NCBI RefSeq assembly: GCF_001612725.1
Contig: NZ_BDAZ01000024.1
Coordinates: 1 to 64,000 of the forward strand
Length of the DNA stretch: 64,000 bases
Reading direction: 5' to 3'
DNA from: Nocardia anaemiae NBRC 100462
Lineage (GTDB): Bacteria > Actinomycetota > Actinomycetes > Mycobacteriales > Mycobacteriaceae
A program made the position numbers and the translations under genes. How positions within the stretch are numbered: the stretch's first letter is position 1; every line of letters starts with the position of its first letter. The notes under the pieces were generated by a model. The model searched no databases. It was not told the DNA's origin and was given only the letters and a program-made list of their open reading frames with translations. Positions 28,206 to 37,071 of this stretch are shown here, piece by piece.

Positions 28206-28407
28206 CATCGCGCCGGGCGCGCAGCACGGTGCATACCGGCTCGAGGTGAAAACGCACAGCCCGCCGCTGGATTTCGGTGACAGCGCCCATCTGCCGCCCG
28301 CGATCGACATGAACGACCGGATGTTCGAGATCATTTCGGCGGCGCCGACCTTTATCGGACCGGATCAGCAGGTGCTGGAATCGATGCTGGCGGCGTTCGA
28401 ACCCTGA
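28192..28407 (+). CDS. Small hypothetical ORF overlapping the acyl-CoA dehydrogenase end
   Basis: 71 residues, starting 14 bp before the end of the previous gene in another frame. Codon choice is GC-rich at third positions, as in real genes here, and the protein (ending FEIISAAPTFIGPDQQVLESMLAAFEP) looks folded rather than random. I recognise no family. It resembles the C-terminal end of a larger protein, so it may be a remnant. No clear ribosome site, but coupling to the upstream gene is possible. Confidence 0.4.
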   Translation: MHFGDIAPGAQHGAYRLEVKTHSPPLDFGDSAHLPPAIDMNDRMFEIISAAPTFIGPDQQVLESMLAAFEP

Positions 28408-28539
28408 TCCACCGAATCATGCTGGGCGACTGGCGTATTCGACGCATTACGGACTGGTCGGCATATTTCACACCGCCATTCGCATCAAGCGGAGAATATT
28501 GTTACTGCCTGTCATCACTGTGCCACCTATATGTCACCG

Positions 28540-28569
28540 ATTCGCCAAAGCGAATGCGCAAGCTATATT
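28540..28569 (+). promoter_or_regulatory. Palindrome and -10-like box upstream of the DUF4254 gene
   Basis: ATTCGC-CAAA-GCGAAT (28540-28555) is followed by TATATT (28564-28569), in a stretch of lower GC than the surrounding genes. This is a plausible promoter/operator for the uORF and DUF4254 gene; no -35 box is clear. Confidence 0.35.
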
Positions 28570-28668
28570 CGCACTCGGTTTCGGGAAGGCCGCACCCCAT
28601 GTGCGGCACAGCGTCCCGGATCAACGCGGCGAATCCGAGTGTACCGACCGCTTATTCGGAGGTGCACC

Positions 28669-28716
28669 ATGTACATGCCGTCGCTCGATCTGGGGGCCCA
28701 TCATGTTCGTGCTTGA
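28669..28716 (+). CDS. 15-codon upstream ORF overlapping the DUF4254 start
   Basis: MYMPSLDLGAHHVRA, with a strong GGAGG 6 bp before the ATG. It ends 11 bp inside the following gene, in another frame. Its ribosome site is better than that of the main gene, which suggests a leader peptide that couples or limits downstream translation. Confidence 0.4.
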   Translation: MYMPSLDLGAHHVRA

Positions 28717-29176
28717 TCGCGCGCCGATCATCGAGGGCGCGAGAACTCTGCCGGACCAACGGGAATTGGTCGCCGCCTTCGGCGGACATCCGCCGGAACC
28801 CGGTCCGGAACATCCGCTCATTCCATTGGCGCGGGTACTCGCGCAGCTGCACAGGCAGCGGCACGGCGATCCGCTCAGCACCGCCGGAATAGACTGCCGC
28901 CGAGCCGAACTCGTCTCCGCCATCGACACCTGGGTGATCACCCGAGTGCCGCAGCGGCAGTCGACCGCGCATATCCGCGCCGAATCCATCGGCGCGACCA
29001 TGGATCGAATGGCAGCCGCCTACGTCCACGCCAGCCACCTACTGCACACCGCCGAAAAGGTCTCCGACAATCGCGTACACGCGGCCTGGTACCGCCTGGC
29101 CCAACTCGCCGACAACTGGACCGACCTCATAATCGGTGCCCCCCAACACAACTCGCGCCCCCGCCGAACCGCGTAA
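28703..29176 (+). CDS. DUF4254 family protein
   Basis: 157 residues, helical. The pattern HPLIPLARVLAQLH, a central IDTWVITRVP, IGATMDRMAAAYVHA and the C-terminal HAAWYRLAQLADNWTDLI match DUF4254 proteins, which are common and multicopy in Nocardia. GGGGG 6 bp upstream supports ATG 28703. It is preceded by an overlapping short uORF. No function is established for the family. Confidence 0.75.
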   Translation: MFVLDRAPIIEGARTLPDQRELVAAFGGHPPEPGPEHPLIPLARVLAQLHRQRHGDPLSTAGIDCRRAELVSAIDTWVITRVPQRQSTAHIRAESIGATMDRMAAAYVHASHLLHTAEKVSDNRVHAAWYRLAQLADNWTDLIIGAPQHNSRPRRTA

Positions 29177-29182
29177 CTCTCG

Positions 29183-29255
29183 GGTGCGATCAAGATCAGG
29201 TGGCGCGGCCTTCTCGACCGATGCCGCCACGGATTCCACCTGATCTTGATTCGAC
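29183..29255. terminator. Bidirectional hairpin between DUF4254 gene and cbs
   Basis: Perfect 15-bp arms ATCAAGATCAGGTGG (29189-29203) and CCACCTGATCTTGAT (29236-29250), with partial extension at both ends and further pairing in the loop. The flanking genes converge. Confidence 0.75.
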
Positions 29256-29256
29256 C

Positions 29257-30639
29257 CTAGATGGAGCCGGTGCTGAGGAAGCCGAGGAGGTCGTGGCGGG
29301 TGATTACGCCGACGGGTTTGCCGTCCTCGACGACCATGAGGGCGTCGGTGTCGGAGAGGGCCTTGGTGGCGGCCGAGATCGGCTCGCCGGAGCCGATCAG
29401 CGGGAAGGACGGGCTCATGTGCTGGGCGACCGAATCGGTCAGCTGCGCACGGCCTTCGAAGACGGCCGAGAGCAGGTCCCGCTCGGTCACGCTGCCCGCG
29501 ACCTCGCCCGCCATTACCGGGGGTTCGGCGCCGACGACCGGCATCTGCGAAACCCCGTACTCACGCAGGATCTCGATCGCATCGCGCAGCGTCTCCGACG
29601 GATGGGTGTGCACCAGATCCGGCAGCGCACCCGACTTACCGCGCAGCACATCGCCGACCAGGGGCTCCGCCGCGCCGTCCATCCGATCGCGCAGGAAGCC
29701 GTAGGAGCTCATCCACTGGTCGTTGAAGATCTTGGACAGGTAGCCGCGGCCACCGTCGGGCAGCAGGACGACCACGAGCGCATCCGGATCGCGGCGGGCG
29801 ACCTCGATGGCCGCGATCACCGCCATACCGCACGAGCCACCGACCAGCAGGCCCTCCTCGCGCGCGAGCCTGCGGGTCATATCGAAGGAGTCGGCATCGG
29901 AGACGGCGATGATCTCGTCGGGCACGGCGGGGTCGTAGGCCGAGGGCCAGAAGTCCTCACCGACGCCCTCGACCAGGTACGGCCGACCGGTGCCGCCGGA
30001 GTACACCGAACCCTCCGGGTCGGCACCGACGATCTGTACCCTGCCGCCGGAGACCTCCTTCAGATACCGTCCGGCGCCGGTGATGGTGCCGCCGGTACCG
30101 ACGCCCGCCACGAAGTGGGTGACCTTGCCTTCGGTATCGCGCCAGATCTCCGGTCCGGTGGTCTCGTAGTGGCTGTCCGGTCCGCCCGGGTTGGAGTACT
30201 GATCCGGCTTCCAGGCGCCGTCGATCTCGCGGACCAGCCGGTCGGAGACGCTGTAGTAGCTGTCCGGGTGGTCCGGGGGCACCGCGGTCGGGCACACCAC
30301 GACTTCGGCGCCATAGGCGCGCAGCACGTTGCGCTTGTCCTCGCTGACTTTGTCCGGGCAGACAAAGACGCACTTGTAGCCACGCTGTTGCGCGACCAGT
30401 GCGAGTCCGACTCCGGTATTACCGGAGGTCGGCTCGACAATGGTGCCGCCGGGCCGCAGCGCTCCGGAGGCCTCGGCCGCCTCGATCATCTTCACGGCGA
30501 TGCGGTCCTTGGAGCTACCGCCCGGATTCAGATATTCGATCTTGGCCGCGACAATGCCCGCATTGGAGCCCACCACCGAGTTCAATCGAACCAGCGGCGT
30601 ATTGCCGATGAGGTCAACGACGTGATCAGCGATGCGCAT
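29257..30639 (-). CDS. cbs: Cystathionine beta-synthase
   Basis: 460 residues. The N-terminal fold-type II PLP domain includes LNPGGSSKDRIA (PLP Lys44), EPTSGNTGVGLA and GVGTGGTITGAGRYLKE. The C-terminal part (from about 335) holds two CBS domains in a Bateman module, seen in human-type CBS and in Rv1077. It condenses serine and homocysteine to cystathionine, the reverse-transsulfuration partner of the nearby metB. No N-terminal haem domain is present. The ATG start is unambiguous. Confidence 0.95.
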   Translation of the reverse strand: MRIADHVVDLIGNTPLVRLNSVVGSNAGIVAAKIEYLNPGGSSKDRIAVKMIEAAEASGALRPGGTIVEPTSGNTGVGLALVAQQRGYKCVFVCPDKVSEDKRNVLRAYGAEVVVCPTAVPPDHPDSYYSVSDRLVREIDGAWKPDQYSNPGGPDSHYETTGPEIWRDTEGKVTHFVAGVGTGGTITGAGRYLKEVSGGRVQIVGADPEGSVYSGGTGRPYLVEGVGEDFWPSAYDPAVPDEIIAVSDADSFDMTRRLAREEGLLVGGSCGMAVIAAIEVARRDPDALVVVLLPDGGRGYLSKIFNDQWMSSYGFLRDRMDGAAEPLVGDVLRGKSGALPDLVHTHPSETLRDAIEILREYGVSQMPVVGAEPPVMAGEVAGSVTERDLLSAVFEGRAQLTDSVAQHMSPSFPLIGSGEPISAATKALSDTDALMVVEDGKPVGVITRHDLLGFLSTGSI

Positions 30640-30733
30640 GCCCCTATCGTTGCAGAAGGGGTTGGTATACGTGCGCGCGCGTCTCGCGCGACAAATCGCG
30701 CATGACGGTGATCACTTCCCTAGGATCGCAAAT

Positions 30734-31207
30734 ATGAAGCAGCCGAACATCGCTCGCGCCGCGACAGTTCTGGCCGGAGCGGCAGTGGCCGCCGGAGTCG
30801 TCGGGGCAGCGCCCGCCAAGGCCGGGACCGTGCAATTCCCGCAGGTGCCGACGCTGGCGCACGGAGGACTCTGCTGGACGACCATTCGCACCTGGGCCGA
30901 TACCAGCGCGCAGTGGCCGGGCCGGGCCGTACTCAATGTGCGCGCGGATCCGGCGGTGGGTCTCGGCCCCGGTGACTATCCGCTGGCTCCGCTGTGTGAG
31001 GTCTACACCACCGTCGCCTGGCGCAATCTGACCACCGGTGCGACGGGCCGCTACGAGAACAACGTGGTCACCGGCCTCTACGGCAGCATTCAATACGCCC
31101 TGTTCCAAGACACCGGTCCGGGCCGCGTCGAGGTCACCGTCACCACCGACACCGCGAGCGTCCCCGCGCACGCATGGTTCGACGTTCCCGGCGACCCGCC
31201 CGCCTGA
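30734..31207 (+). CDS. Small secreted protein of unknown function
   Basis: 157 residues. A Sec signal peptide (MKQPNIARAATVLAGAAVAAGVVGAAPAKA) is likely cut after AKA. The mature part is a small beta-rich domain with two cysteines (GLCWTT and APLCEVY) that could pair. I do not recognise the family. It is divergent from cbs. Confidence 0.75.
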   Translation: MKQPNIARAATVLAGAAVAAGVVGAAPAKAGTVQFPQVPTLAHGGLCWTTIRTWADTSAQWPGRAVLNVRADPAVGLGPGDYPLAPLCEVYTTVAWRNLTTGATGRYENNVVTGLYGSIQYALFQDTGPGRVEVTVTTDTASVPAHAWFDVPGDPPA

Positions 31208-31360
31208 ACCGCGCCACGAAGTTCGCCGCCTACGTCGCAAGGCGGCATCGTCTCGTGTTGCCCGGAACCGCAACAACTGATTTCGTAGACACATGGGTAA
31301 CTCATCGGGTACGCCCAGAAGCGGTGGCGCACCCAGCCGCCAGCCCGGAACGCAACTGCC

Positions 31361-32275
31361 GTGACTCCAAACAACCAGCAAAAGGCGCGGGGAGGCCGGG
31401 GAGCGTGGAAGACCGCGGCAGTGGCGGGTGCCGCAACCGTATTGGCAGGTTCCGGCGCCGGGACCGCATGGTGGGCGACCTATCGGCTGCTCATGGCACA
31501 GGCCGGGGTCGCGCGCGGGGTCATCGGGCGCGATACCTCGAAACCGCCCGAGGCCGACGGCATCTACACCGCGGGCTGCCTCGCGCCGCAGCTGTGGCGC
31601 ACCGGTCTGCATGCCGACGTGCATCTGATGATCTTCGGCGATTCGACCGCGGCCGGGGTCGGCTGCGTATCACCCGAGGAAGTTCCCGGCGTGCGCATCG
31701 CCCGCGGTCTCGCCGAGGCCACCGGACAGCGAATCCGGTTGAGCACCAAGGCCATATCCGGTGCGACCTCGAAGGGGCTGGCCGGACAGGTCGATGCCAT
31801 GTTCGTCGCCGGACCGCCGCCGGATGCCGCGGTCATCCTCATCGGCGCCAACGATGTCACCAAGAAGCACTCCATCCGCGCCTCCGCGCATCGGCTCGCC
31901 GCCGCGGTGGCCCGGTTGCGCCGCGCCGACAGCATCGTGGTGGTCGGCACCTGTCCGAATCTCGGCACCGTCGTGGCAATTCCGCAGCCGCTGCGCACCG
32001 TGGTGCGGAACTGGAGCGTCCGCCTGGCCCGGGCTCAATCGGTCGCGACCACGATGGCCGGTGGCATCCCGGTGGCAATGGGTGACCGGCTCGCCTCGGA
32101 GTTCCGTGCCGCCCCCGAGCAACTGTTCTCCGAGGACGGATTCCACCCGTCGGCGGCGGGCTACCGACTGGCGGCCGCGCTGTTGCTCCCGGTCCTGATC
32201 GAGGCACTCGCGGAGGCGACCCCGGGTTCCCGCCCATCAGGACGCGACGTAGATTCGATTCGAACGCACAAGTAA
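31361..32275 (+). CDS. SGNH/GDSL hydrolase, Rv1075c-like
   Basis: 304 residues. An N-terminal membrane anchor or signal (about 15-45) precedes an SGNH esterase domain. Block I is MIFGDSTAAGVG (Ser95), block III is IGANDVT, and the Asp-His pair is in SEDGFHPSAAGY. The arrangement and its place before the thiolase match Rv1075c, a lipase/esterase. The start is GTG 31361; the ribosome site is weak. Confidence 0.88.
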   Translation: MTPNNQQKARGGRGAWKTAAVAGAATVLAGSGAGTAWWATYRLLMAQAGVARGVIGRDTSKPPEADGIYTAGCLAPQLWRTGLHADVHLMIFGDSTAAGVGCVSPEEVPGVRIARGLAEATGQRIRLSTKAISGATSKGLAGQVDAMFVAGPPPDAAVILIGANDVTKKHSIRASAHRLAAAVARLRRADSIVVVGTCPNLGTVVAIPQPLRTVVRNWSVRLARAQSVATTMAGGIPVAMGDRLASEFRAAPEQLFSEDGFHPSAAGYRLAAALLLPVLIEALAEATPGSRPSGRDVDSIRTHK

Positions 32276-32344
32276 CAAACGGTTCGAAGACCGCGTTTCG
32301 GACACCGTCCCGGCGCGCCATGACCGTCCAACAAAGGAGTCCTC

Positions 32345-33565
32345 ATGCCCGAGGCCGTCATCGTTTCCTACGCTCGCTCGCCGATCGGCCGCGCCGGAAA
32401 GGGCTCGCTGGTGAGCATGCGGCCGGATGACCTCGCGGCCCAGATGGTCCGCGCGGCCCTGGACAAGGTTCCCGGCCTCGACCCCACCCAGATCGACGAT
32501 CTGATCCTGGGCTGCGGCCAGCCCGCCGGTGAGGGCGGTTTCAATATGGCCCGCAGCGTCGCGGTACAACTCGGCTACGACACCCTGCCCGGCGTCACCC
32601 TGAACCGGTACTGCTCCTCCTCGCTGCAGACCACCCGGATGGCCTTCCACGCCATCAAGGCCGGTGAGGGCGATGTGTTCATCTCCGCAGGTGTCGAGAC
32701 CGTATCGCGGTTCCCGAAGGGCACCGCCGACGGCTGGCCGGACACCCACAACCCGGAGTTCGCCGATGCCGAGGCCCGCACCGCCAAGCGCGCCGAAGGC
32801 GGCGCGGATGTGTGGACCGATCCGCGAGCAGCCGGGATCCTGCCCGATATCTACATCGCGATGGGCCAGACCGCCGAGAACGTCGCCCAGTTCACCGGCA
32901 TCAGCCGGGAAGATCAGGACCATTGGGGCGTGCGCTCGCAGAACCGCGCCGAGGAGGCCATCAAGTCCGGTTTCTTCGAACGCGAGATCACCCCGGTGAC
33001 CCTGCCCGACGGCACTATCGTCACCACCGACGACGGCCCGCGCGCCGGAACGACATACGAGAAGATCTCGCAGCTCAAGCCGGTCTTCCGCCCGGACGGC
33101 ACCATTACCGCCGGTAATGCCTGCCCGCTCAACGACGGTGCTGCCGCGCTGGTCGTCATGAGCGACACCAAGGCCAAGGAGCTGGGCCTGACCCCGCTGG
33201 CGCGCATCGTCGCCACCGGCGTCTCGGGCCTGTCCCCCGAGATCATGGGTCTCGGCCCGATCGAGGCGGTCCGCAAGACCCTGAAGACCGCCAAGATGAG
33301 CATCGACGACCTCGACCTGTACGAGATCAACGAGGCATTCGCCGTCCAGGTCCTCGGTTCCGCCCGCGAGCTGAACATGGACCACGACAAGCTGAATGTG
33401 TCCGGTGGCGCCATCGCCCTCGGCCACCCGTTCGGCATGACCGGCGCCCGCATCACCGCCACCCTCATCAACAACCTCCAGACCCACGACAAGCAGTTCG
33501 GCCTGGAGACCATGTGTGTCGGCGGCGGCCAGGGCATGGCCATGGTCATCGAGCGCCTGAGCTAG
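32345..33565 (+). CDS. Acetyl-CoA C-acyltransferase (thiolase, FadA type)
   Basis: 406 residues. It cleaves 3-ketoacyl-CoA or makes acetoacetyl-CoA. The acylated cysteine is Cys90 (NRYCSSSLQTT), the catalytic His lies in GGAIALGHPFGMTGAR, and the second Cys in CVGGGQGMAM. AAAGGAG is upstream of the ATG. Synteny with Rv1074c (fadA3) suggests a beta-oxidation role; the substrate chain length cannot be told from sequence. Confidence 0.93.
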   Translation: MPEAVIVSYARSPIGRAGKGSLVSMRPDDLAAQMVRAALDKVPGLDPTQIDDLILGCGQPAGEGGFNMARSVAVQLGYDTLPGVTLNRYCSSSLQTTRMAFHAIKAGEGDVFISAGVETVSRFPKGTADGWPDTHNPEFADAEARTAKRAEGGADVWTDPRAAGILPDIYIAMGQTAENVAQFTGISREDQDHWGVRSQNRAEEAIKSGFFEREITPVTLPDGTIVTTDDGPRAGTTYEKISQLKPVFRPDGTITAGNACPLNDGAAALVVMSDTKAKELGLTPLARIVATGVSGLSPEIMGLGPIEAVRKTLKTAKMSIDDLDLYEINEAFAVQVLGSARELNMDHDKLNVSGGAIALGHPFGMTGARITATLINNLQTHDKQFGLETMCVGGGQGMAMVIERLS

Positions 33566-33580
33566 TTCTCGCGAAACACG

Positions 33581-33614
33581 AAGGCGGCCACCGGGATTCC
33601 GGTGGCCGCCTTTG
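33581..33614. terminator. Strong terminator between thiolase and Bax-inhibitor gene
   Basis: Perfect 12-bp arms GGCGGCCACCGG and CCGGTGGCCGCC around GATT, flanked by AA and TTTG. It sits between convergent genes and can work for both. Confidence 0.85.
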
Positions 33615-33625
33615 CGTTGGTCGGA

Positions 33626-34471
33626 CTAGTCGTTATTGAAATAGCTCAGCAGCCGCAGGATTTCGATGTAGAGCCAGACCAGGGTGACGGTCAGGCCGAG
33701 GGCGACGCCCCAGGCGGCCTTCTCCGGCGCCTGGGCGCGGATGAGCTGGTCGGCGGCATCGAAGTCGAGCAGGAAGCTGAAGGCGGCGACCGCGATCACG
33801 ACCAGGCTGAAGACGATGGCGAGCGGGCCGCCGTCACGCAGGCCGAGGCCGCCGTCGATGAAGAAGCTGGCGATCAGGTTGCCGACGATCAGTACCAGAA
33901 TGCCGATCATGGCGCCGAAGATCATCCGGGTGAAGCGCGGGGTGACGCGGATCGCGCCGGTCTTGTAGACCACGAGCATGCCCGCGAAGACGCCGAAGGT
34001 GCCGAGCACCGCCTGCGCGATCATGGCACTGCCGCCGACGCCGCCGAATTCGATATTCGTGAACATGAACGAAAGTGCGCCGACGAACAGACCCTCGAAG
34101 ACCGCGTAGGAGAGCACGAGGACGGGGTTGTCCATCTTCCGCGCGAAGGTCGCGATCAGCACCAGCACGAAGCCGACCAGACCACCGCCGACGACGAACA
34201 ACGGCGCCAGCGAGGTGTTCGCGTTGGTCAGGCCGTAGGAGACGATCGCCGAGAGCGCGAGCACACCGAGTGTGATGGCGGTCTTGGTGACCACATCGTC
34301 GATGGTCATGGCCCGGGTGGTCGGGGCCTGCTGATACTGGGGGTACTGCGGGTACTGGCCGTACTGCTGGGGCATCTGGCCCGCGCCCGTCACCCCTGAC
34401 CCGAAGCTGGCATAGCCACTGCCCTCTTGTCGAGGGAGCTGTCTGAAAACAGGATTGCTAGTGGTGCGCAC
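33626..34471 (-). CDS. Bax inhibitor-1/YccA family membrane protein
   Basis: 281 residues. The N-terminus MRTTSNPVFRQLPRQE is followed by a Gln/Tyr/Pro-rich stretch (about 32-50), then seven membrane helices (about 60-275) ending LVWLYIEILRLLSYFNND, the usual acidic-tailed last segment of the family. Members are putative ion or Ca2+ leak channels or stress regulators. The start is GTG 34471. The low-complexity N-terminal tail is probably cytoplasmic. Confidence 0.88.
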   Translation of the reverse strand: MRTTSNPVFRQLPRQEGSGYASFGSGVTGAGQMPQQYGQYPQYPQYQQAPTTRAMTIDDVVTKTAITLGVLALSAIVSYGLTNANTSLAPLFVVGGGLVGFVLVLIATFARKMDNPVLVLSYAVFEGLFVGALSFMFTNIEFGGVGGSAMIAQAVLGTFGVFAGMLVVYKTGAIRVTPRFTRMIFGAMIGILVLIVGNLIASFFIDGGLGLRDGGPLAIVFSLVVIAVAAFSFLLDFDAADQLIRAQAPEKAAWGVALGLTVTLVWLYIEILRLLSYFNND

Positions 34472-34632
34472 CGTGAATGCCTTTCTGCCAGTCGTGGCTC
34501 ACGTCGCCGTGGCCGTCAGTCCCGAGCCGTCTCGTTGCGAGCCGGTCGCTCGATATCCAACTAGGTTGTCCAACGTGTATCGGCCCGGTGGAGTTCCCGA
34601 GCAACCCTTCGGTACGGACAAATCGGACTCTA

Positions 34633-35781
34633 CTACCGCTGGACGTCGCGCAGCCCACGCACGGATCGCGTCACCGTGAATTTCCGATTGCGTCCGATCA
34701 CCTCGGTCTGCCCGACCATCCGCTGGACCACGCCCCGATAGTTCAGATGTGAGTTGTAAACCGTCCACAACTCGCCGCCGGGGCGAAGTACCCGACCGGT
34801 TTCGGCGAACATCTTTATCGCCGAACCGGTGTGCACGGCGGCACCGACATGGAACGGCGGATTGCACAGCACCAGATCGGCGCTGTTGTCGGCGGCCGAT
34901 GACATCGCGTCATCGCGCACCACACTCACCCGATCGGCGACCTCGTTGACCTCCGCCGTCGCCCGCGCCGATGCGACCGCTGCGGCCGACTGATCGGTGC
35001 CGACCACGCGGATGCCGGGTCGGGCCTTGGCCAGCGCGACCGCCAGAATGCCGGTGCCGCAACCGAGGTCGATGGCATCGCGGGCATCGGGTTTCATCCA
35101 CTTGAAGTGCTGCAACAGGAATCGGGTTCCGATGTCCAATTTGGCGCCGGAGAACGCGGCGCCGTGCGCGACCACATCGATATCGATATCGTCGATTCGC
35201 TCGCGCACCGGAAACGGCGGCGCGGCAACGGGTTTCGGCCCGCTCACCAATATCGTTCGGGACTTCTGCCGTCCCCGGCTCGCACGAACCTCGGAGAATG
35301 TTTCGGCCAGTACATCGTTCATGGACTTGGTCAGATATTTATCGCGGCCGCCCGCGAATACGGCCACCTCCGGATCCGCATAGCGGGCGATCGCGTCGGC
35401 GACCTCGGTGAGTCCGGCGAGCATGCGCGGTAGTCGCAGCAGCACGACCTTGGCGTCGGCGAGCAACTCCTTGGAAAGTGGGTGTGCGGCATAGCGATCC
35501 GCGAGACCGAGCGCGCGGGCGTTGTTGGCCAACGCGAGTTCGCCGGTGAGCAGGTCCTGATGGACCCGGATATCGCGCAGATCGTGCCCGGCGATCGCGC
35601 CGAGGGTGAGCGCGCCGTAGGCGTCGCCGATCACGGCGATCCGGCCGCTGCCAGCGGCATCGATCGCCTCGGCGGCGACATCGAGAATCAGCCGGTCGGC
35701 GGCATCGACGGCGTAGAGGTTCAGTGCCTCCACATCCGGATACCGCCGCAGTCGGCCAAGTACGTACTCGACATCTCCCAC
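34633..35781 (-). CDS. RsmC/RlmG-type class I methyltransferase
   Basis: 382 residues. There is an N-terminal degenerate methyltransferase-like domain (about 1-190) and a C-terminal catalytic domain with DLGCGTG (238-244) for SAM binding and NPPFH (307-311). The NPPFH motif marks N-methyltransferases of guanine in rRNA (RsmC/RlmG). The exact base cannot be assigned. It starts with GTG and lies 161 bp upstream of the Bax-inhibitor gene on the same strand. Confidence 0.85.
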   Translation of the reverse strand: MGDVEYVLGRLRRYPDVEALNLYAVDAADRLILDVAAEAIDAAGSGRIAVIGDAYGALTLGAIAGHDLRDIRVHQDLLTGELALANNARALGLADRYAAHPLSKELLADAKVVLLRLPRMLAGLTEVADAIARYADPEVAVFAGGRDKYLTKSMNDVLAETFSEVRASRGRQKSRTILVSGPKPVAAPPFPVRERIDDIDIDVVAHGAAFSGAKLDIGTRFLLQHFKWMKPDARDAIDLGCGTGILAVALAKARPGIRVVGTDQSAAAVASARATAEVNEVADRVSVVRDDAMSSAADNSADLVLCNPPFHVGAAVHTGSAIKMFAETGRVLRPGGELWTVYNSHLNYRGVVQRMVGQTEVIGRNRKFTVTRSVRGLRDVQR

Positions 35782-35909
35782 ACCTCAAGTGTGCTAGATC
35801 GTTGCCGATGGATCGCGGCCACCCCGGCATGTGGGCGACACTCCGATGCCAAACACCGGGTCATCGCAAATACCCGACGGCGCCGAGGGCGGCCAATACC
35901 ATCAGCCAC

Positions 35910-36488
35910 ATGCGTAACAGGATGCTGCTGTTGGTCGCCGCCGCGGCGACGGTGCTCGTCGGCTGCGGCGACGGCGGATCCAGCCCGAACACCACGACCG
36001 CCGCGCCGAGCACGACCGGCACATTCACCGATGCGCCCGACACCGCGCCGCGGGATGCGATGCCCAAGCGCGGGACTCCGTCCCGCGACGCGGGCGTGAC
36101 CGTGACCGATATCCGGATCGGGCACCACGCAGGCTTCGATCGGGTGGTCTACGAACTCGGCGGCGCGGGCACACCCGGCTGGATCGTGCAGTACACCGGA
36201 CAGGCCATCCAGGACGCCAGCGGCAAGGTCGTCGATGTCGCGGGCCGCTCGATTCTGGAGGTGCAGATCACTGGGTCGGCGTATCCGTTCGACAATGGCG
36301 TGACGCCGTATTCGGGTCCCGATCCGGCCACCGATCCCAGCGCGCCGGTAGTCGCGGGGGTGTATCGAAGTGGCGTCTTCGAGGGCACGACCCAATCGTT
36401 CGTCGGGGTGAATGCCGATCGCCCGGCCTTCGAGGTCAGCACCCTGACCAATCCCACTCGGGTGGTCATCGATATCGCGAACACTTAG
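35910..36488 (+). CDS. AMIN-like domain lipoprotein
   Basis: 192 residues. A lipoprotein signal ends in LLVAAAATVLVGC, then a Thr/Pro-rich linker. The folded domain has the pattern VTDIRIGHHAGFDRVVYELGG and GWIVQYT, ending FEVSTLTNPTRVVIDI, which fits AMIN-like beta domains of actinobacterial lipoproteins. These are thought to bind cell-wall polymers. It is likely anchored on the outer face of the membrane. Confidence 0.82.
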   Translation: MRNRMLLLVAAAATVLVGCGDGGSSPNTTTAAPSTTGTFTDAPDTAPRDAMPKRGTPSRDAGVTVTDIRIGHHAGFDRVVYELGGAGTPGWIVQYTGQAIQDASGKVVDVAGRSILEVQITGSAYPFDNGVTPYSGPDPATDPSAPVVAGVYRSGVFEGTTQSFVGVNADRPAFEVSTLTNPTRVVIDIANT

Positions 36489-36554
36489 CCGGTGCCCGAT
36501 ACGGCGAGGGGGTATCGAGGATCGGCCGCTGCCGGGGCACTCTAGAATGACGAC

Positions 36555-36992
36555 GTGGTCCAACACTATCCACCTGCGCGCGCCACCGGACTTGTCCGGG
36601 TGCTCGGTGTGGTGGTGTTGCTCGCCGGGATCGTGGCCATGCACGCCGGGGTTTTCAGTGTCACCAGCACGCACGCTGAGCACGCCGCGAAGGCCGATGA
36701 CCACACCATGATGGCAATGCCGACAACGCCGATGGCCACCGAAAACAACAACGCCATCGCGGAATCGGATTGCACCGACGACGGTTGCGGCGCCGCACAT
36801 GGCGGCATGCACACCTGCGTTTTCATCCTGACCGCCGTCGCGGTTGCCCTGATGCTCGTCCTGCTCTACTGGATCACCCTCGATCGACCGGGTGGCGGTC
36901 TGTCGAAACCGCGCCAGTGGCGGCCGATGCGCGAACGCGCACCACCGTGGACCGTGCTCTCCCTGGCCGAATTGTCGATTCTGCGGATCTGA
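36555..36992 (+). CDS. DUF6153-type small membrane protein
   Basis: 145 residues. There are two hydrophobic segments (about 14-35 and 88-108) separated by a His/Met-rich loop (HAEHAAKADDHTMMAMPTTP) and a CTDDGCGAAHGGMHTC cluster. The His, Met and Cys suggest metal binding, copper being the usual guess. It precedes the DUF305 lipoprotein gene by 79 bp, and the two families often co-occur. Function is inferred from composition only. Confidence 0.7.
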   Translation: MVQHYPPARATGLVRVLGVVVLLAGIVAMHAGVFSVTSTHAEHAAKADDHTMMAMPTTPMATENNNAIAESDCTDDGCGAAHGGMHTCVFILTAVAVALMLVLLYWITLDRPGGGLSKPRQWRPMRERAPPWTVLSLAELSILRI

Positions 36993-37071
36993 CAGACCCA
37001 CCGCGCCCGACCCCGGACGCGGCTGCTGCCTGCCCTAAAACCGTCATTCGCAATTCCACAGGAGCACAGAC

